This document shows positions 62,165-64,000 of a stretch of 64,000 nucleotides of DNA, piece after piece. The notes under the pieces were generated by a model. The model was given only the letters and a program-made list of their open reading frames with translations, did not search any database and was not told where the DNA came from. The stretch comes from Streptomyces sp. D2-8. Its GTDB lineage: Bacteria; Actinomycetota; Actinomycetes; Streptomycetales; Streptomycetaceae. Within the stretch, counting starts at the first letter, position 1, and every line of letters begins with the position of its first letter. The position numbers were made by a program, and so were the translations under genes. The stretch is from NCBI RefSeq assembly GCF_023184515.1, contig NZ_JAAHBP010000021.1:146902-210901 (forward strand), read 5' to 3'.

Positions 62165-63174
62165 TCAGGAGCCGGGACTGGTCAGGACGTTGTCGCTCGC
62201 GCGGCCCGCGGCCCAGTCCTCGATGTTGCGCATGGTCGTCTCGGCGATCTGACCCACGGCGTCGCGGGTGAAGTACGCCTGGTGCGAGGTGACCAGCACG
62301 TTGGGGAACGTCATCAGCCGCGCCAGGCGCTCGTCGGTCATCACCTCCAGGGACTTGTCGAGGAAGAACACCCCGGCCTCCTCCTCGTAGACGTCCAGAC
62401 CGACACCGGCGAGCCGGCCGGAGCGCAGTGTGGTCAGCAGGGCGTCGGTGTCGACCAGTCCGCCGCGGCTCGAGTTGACCAGGACGGCGTCCGGCTTCAT
62501 CAGGTCCAGCATCCGGGCGTCCACCAGGTGGTGGGTGTCCGGCACCAGCGGTACGTGCAGGCTGACCAGTCGGACTCGGCGAACAGCCGCTCGCGCGGGA
62601 CGTACTCCATCCCGAGCGCGAGGCACTCGGGGTTCTCGGCGATGTCCCAGCCGAGCAGGCGCATGCCGAAGCCGTGCGCGATCCGGGCGAACGCGGTGCC
62701 GATCTTGCCGGTGCCCACCACGCCCACGGTGCGGCCGTGCAGGTCGCGGCCGAGCAGACCGTCGAGGCGGAAGTCGAACTCGCGCGTGCGGTGCGCGGCG
62801 CGGACGATGCGCCTGCCGACGGCCAGCGCGAGCGCCCAGGCGAACTCGGCGACCGAGTACGGCGAGTAGAACGAGACCCGGGCCACCGTCAGACCGAGGT
62901 CCTGGGCCGCCGTCAGGTCGATGTTGTTGTAGCCCGTGGCCCGCTGGGCGATCAGCTTGGCGCCGCCCTTGGAGAGGTCCCGCAGCACCGCGGCGTCGAG
63001 GGTGTCGTTCACGCTGCTGAGCACGATCTCGTGACCGGCCGCGGTGGGGGCGGTGTCCCGGTTGAGGAACAGCTGCAGGCAGCGCAGCTCGTGGCGGTCG
63101 CCGAACGCCCGGTCGAGGGCCGCCTGGAGCAGAGGCCGCTCGTCGGTGAGGACTCCGTACGCGATGATCTTCAC
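62165..63174 (-). pseudogene. ldhA: D-lactate dehydrogenase (2-hydroxyacid dehydrogenase) with a single-base frameshift
   Basis: The first part (63174 to about 62570) reads KIIAYGVLTDERPLLQAALD, GYNNIDLTAAQDLGLTVARV and the NAD site GVVGTGKIGTAFARIAHGFG, up to ERLFAESD. The rest continues in another frame as LVSLHVPLVPDTHHLVDARM, VLVNSSRGGLVDTDALLTTL and VLVTSHQAYFTRDAVGQIAE. Restoring one G near 62569/62570 joins them into one normal LdhA-like protein of about 335 aa. Everything else is intact, so this is a very recent mutation or a sequencing error. The GTG at 63174 fits the usual N-terminus (V-K-I-I-A-Y-G-V); an ATG at 63195 is an alternative. Confidence 0.88.
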
Positions 63175-63236
63175 GTCATTCCGCTCCCGCTTCATGAGGG
63201 GCCAGTCCCAGCAGCGACCCTAGGCGGCTTCCCGTG

Positions 63237-63270
63237 CCCGCGCACCGGGCCGTCCGGCCCGGTGCGCGGG
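63237..63270. terminator. Strong hairpin, perfect 15-bp stem (first of a pair)
   Basis: CCCGCGCACCGGGCC (63237-63251), loop GTCC, GGCCCGGTGCGCGGG (63256-63270). It lies 62 bases upstream of the lactate dehydrogenase start with no gene ending here on either strand. Terminator-like by structure; it could also be an attenuator or the leftover of a deleted gene. Confidence 0.6.
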
Positions 63271-63288
63271 GGCCGCCCGGCCCTGTCC

Positions 63289-63322
63289 GCCGCCTGGCCG
63301 GAAACCCGTCCGGCCAGGCGGC
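63289..63322. terminator. Strong hairpin, perfect 13-bp stem (second of a pair)
   Basis: GCCGCCTGGCCGG (63289-63301), eight-base loop AAACCCGT, CCGGCCAGGCGGC (63310-63322). It is 18 bases to the right of the first hairpin. The two have unrelated sequences. Confidence 0.6.
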
Positions 63323-63373
63323 GACCCACTATCGTGAGGCGAAGAAGGCGCCCTCGCGGGTGCGCCGCGGCGC

Positions 63374-63783
63374 ATGGACGAACTGCTGGGCGAACTCCAG
63401 GCGCGGATTGACGCGGCCCGGGGCACCCAGGAACGGTTGCACAGCCTGCTCGAAGCGGTGCTGTAGGTGGGCGGGAGCTGGATCTGCCGCAGGTGCTCCG
63501 GCACATCGTCGAGGCGGCCGTGGTGCTCGTGGACGCCGAGTACGGGGCGCTGGGCGTCATCGGCGACGACCGCATGCTCTCCGAGTTCCACACCGTCGGC
63601 ATCGGCGACGAGTAGCGGGCCGGGATCGGCGACCCGCCCAGCGGGCACGGCATCCTGGGCGAGCTGATCCGGCACCCGGAGCCGCTGCGGCTGGCGGAGA
63701 TCTCCGAGCACGCGTCGTCGTACGGCTTCCCTCCCCATCACCCGCCGATGCACTCGTTCCTGGGAGTGCCCATCCGGGGCCGG
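63374..63783 (+). pseudogene. DosS/DevS-like GAF sensor histidine kinase remnant
   Basis: The start (MDELLGELQARIDAARGTQE, RLHSLLEAVL) and the GAF domain (LDLPQVLRHIVEAAVVLVDA, EYGALGVIGD, GHGILGELIRHPEPLRLAEI, MHSFLGVPI) match the N-terminus of actinobacterial DevS/DosS-type redox or oxygen sensor kinases. Lesions visible: TAG at 63464-63466, a one-base loss near 63473, and TAG at 63613-63615. Homology stops around 63783, so the second GAF, the histidine kinase and the ATPase domains are absent. An IS481-type transposase gene begins 86 bases further on. Non-functional. Confidence 0.88.
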
Positions 63784-63868
63784 CAGCCGCCCGACGGCAC
63801 GCCGCGCACGGCCGGTCGTCCGTTTCACCGACTGCCGGCATCACCGGCGCGCCGCTCCGGCTGCCGCA

Positions 63869-64000
63869 CTAGGTGTATTGACCTGAAGCGTTGTTCACAC
63901 GGCTGATCGGTGGGTGGCCGCCGAGTGCGGTGTGGCAGCGGTGGTGGTTGTAGGTGTGGAGGAAGTCTGCCAGGGCCTCGGTGCGTTCGGTGTTGCTGGT
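63869..64000 (-). CDS. IS481-type transposase, C-terminal end (continues beyond window)
   Basis: 43 C-terminal residues are visible before the TAG: TSNTERTEALADFLHTYNHH, then RCHTALGGHPPISRVNNA. The Y-N-H-H-R-x-H-T-A-L-G-G-x-P-P-I-S-R pattern is the C-terminal signature of IS481-family DDE transposases, near the catalytic glutamate helix. The rest of the element lies to the right of the window. The IS end and any target duplication could not be fixed. Confidence 0.85.
   Translation of the reverse strand, partial: TSNTERTEALADFLHTYNHHRCHTALGGHPPISRVNNASGQYT

Overview
The window is about 72% GC, uses ATG/GTG starts behind GGAGG-type ribosome sites, and encodes families typical of actinomycetes (Rv1733c-like membrane proteins, a DUF6479-like protein, SigE-family ECF sigma, IS481-type transposase). 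It looks like a Streptomyces chromosome, probably an accessory or arm region. No rRNA, tRNA or CRISPR was seen.

Positions 1 to about 28300 and 40949-41368 form a dormancy/hypoxia island. Gene after gene has a counterpart in the Mycobacterium tuberculosis DosR regulon: four universal stress proteins, an Acg-like nitroreductase (Rv2032), a kinase/P-loop fusion (Rv2004c), a GH65 enzyme (C-terminal part of Rv2006), a nicotinate phosphoribosyltransferase (Rv0573c), a DUF1876 protein (Rv1738), Hsp20 (Rv2031c), a DUF1918 protein (Rv0569), an Rv1733c-like membrane protein, a CtpF-like P-type ATPase (Rv1997) and Hrp1 (Rv2626c). Among them lie four CBS-BON proteins, pyruvate phosphate dikinase, and a leftward operon of acyl-CoA synthetase, pyruvate dehydrogenase E1alpha, E1beta and E2, an acyl carrier protein and the nitroreductase.

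Positions 28416-50623 are bioenergetic: a potassium-channel-like protein, a P-type ATPase, a complete nine-gene A/V-type ATPase operon (33002-40822), Hrp1, a leftward operon of two TrkA proteins and a second P-type ATPase, and a two-gene NAD-linked formate dehydrogenase. Together with PPDK and pyruvate dehydrogenase this reads as a package for ATP/PPi economy, ion homeostasis and redox balance when respiration stalls (inference).

From about 50600 rightward the region becomes ordinary and partly decayed: a cytochrome oxidase subunit I remnant, a permease remnant, a lactate dehydrogenase with a single-base frameshift, and a DosS/DevS-like sensor kinase remnant next to an IS481-type transposase. 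Intact genes between them include a YbdK-type carboxylate-amine ligase, an AlkZ-like protein, a second Rv1733c-like protein, two glycosyltransferases, an ECF sigma with a membrane partner, a four-helix Cys-rich protein and an acyl-CoA dehydrogenase. No intact DosR-type response regulator is in the window. Several intergenic regions carry related GC-rich dyads resembling a DosR box, which could be the common control element (hypothesis).
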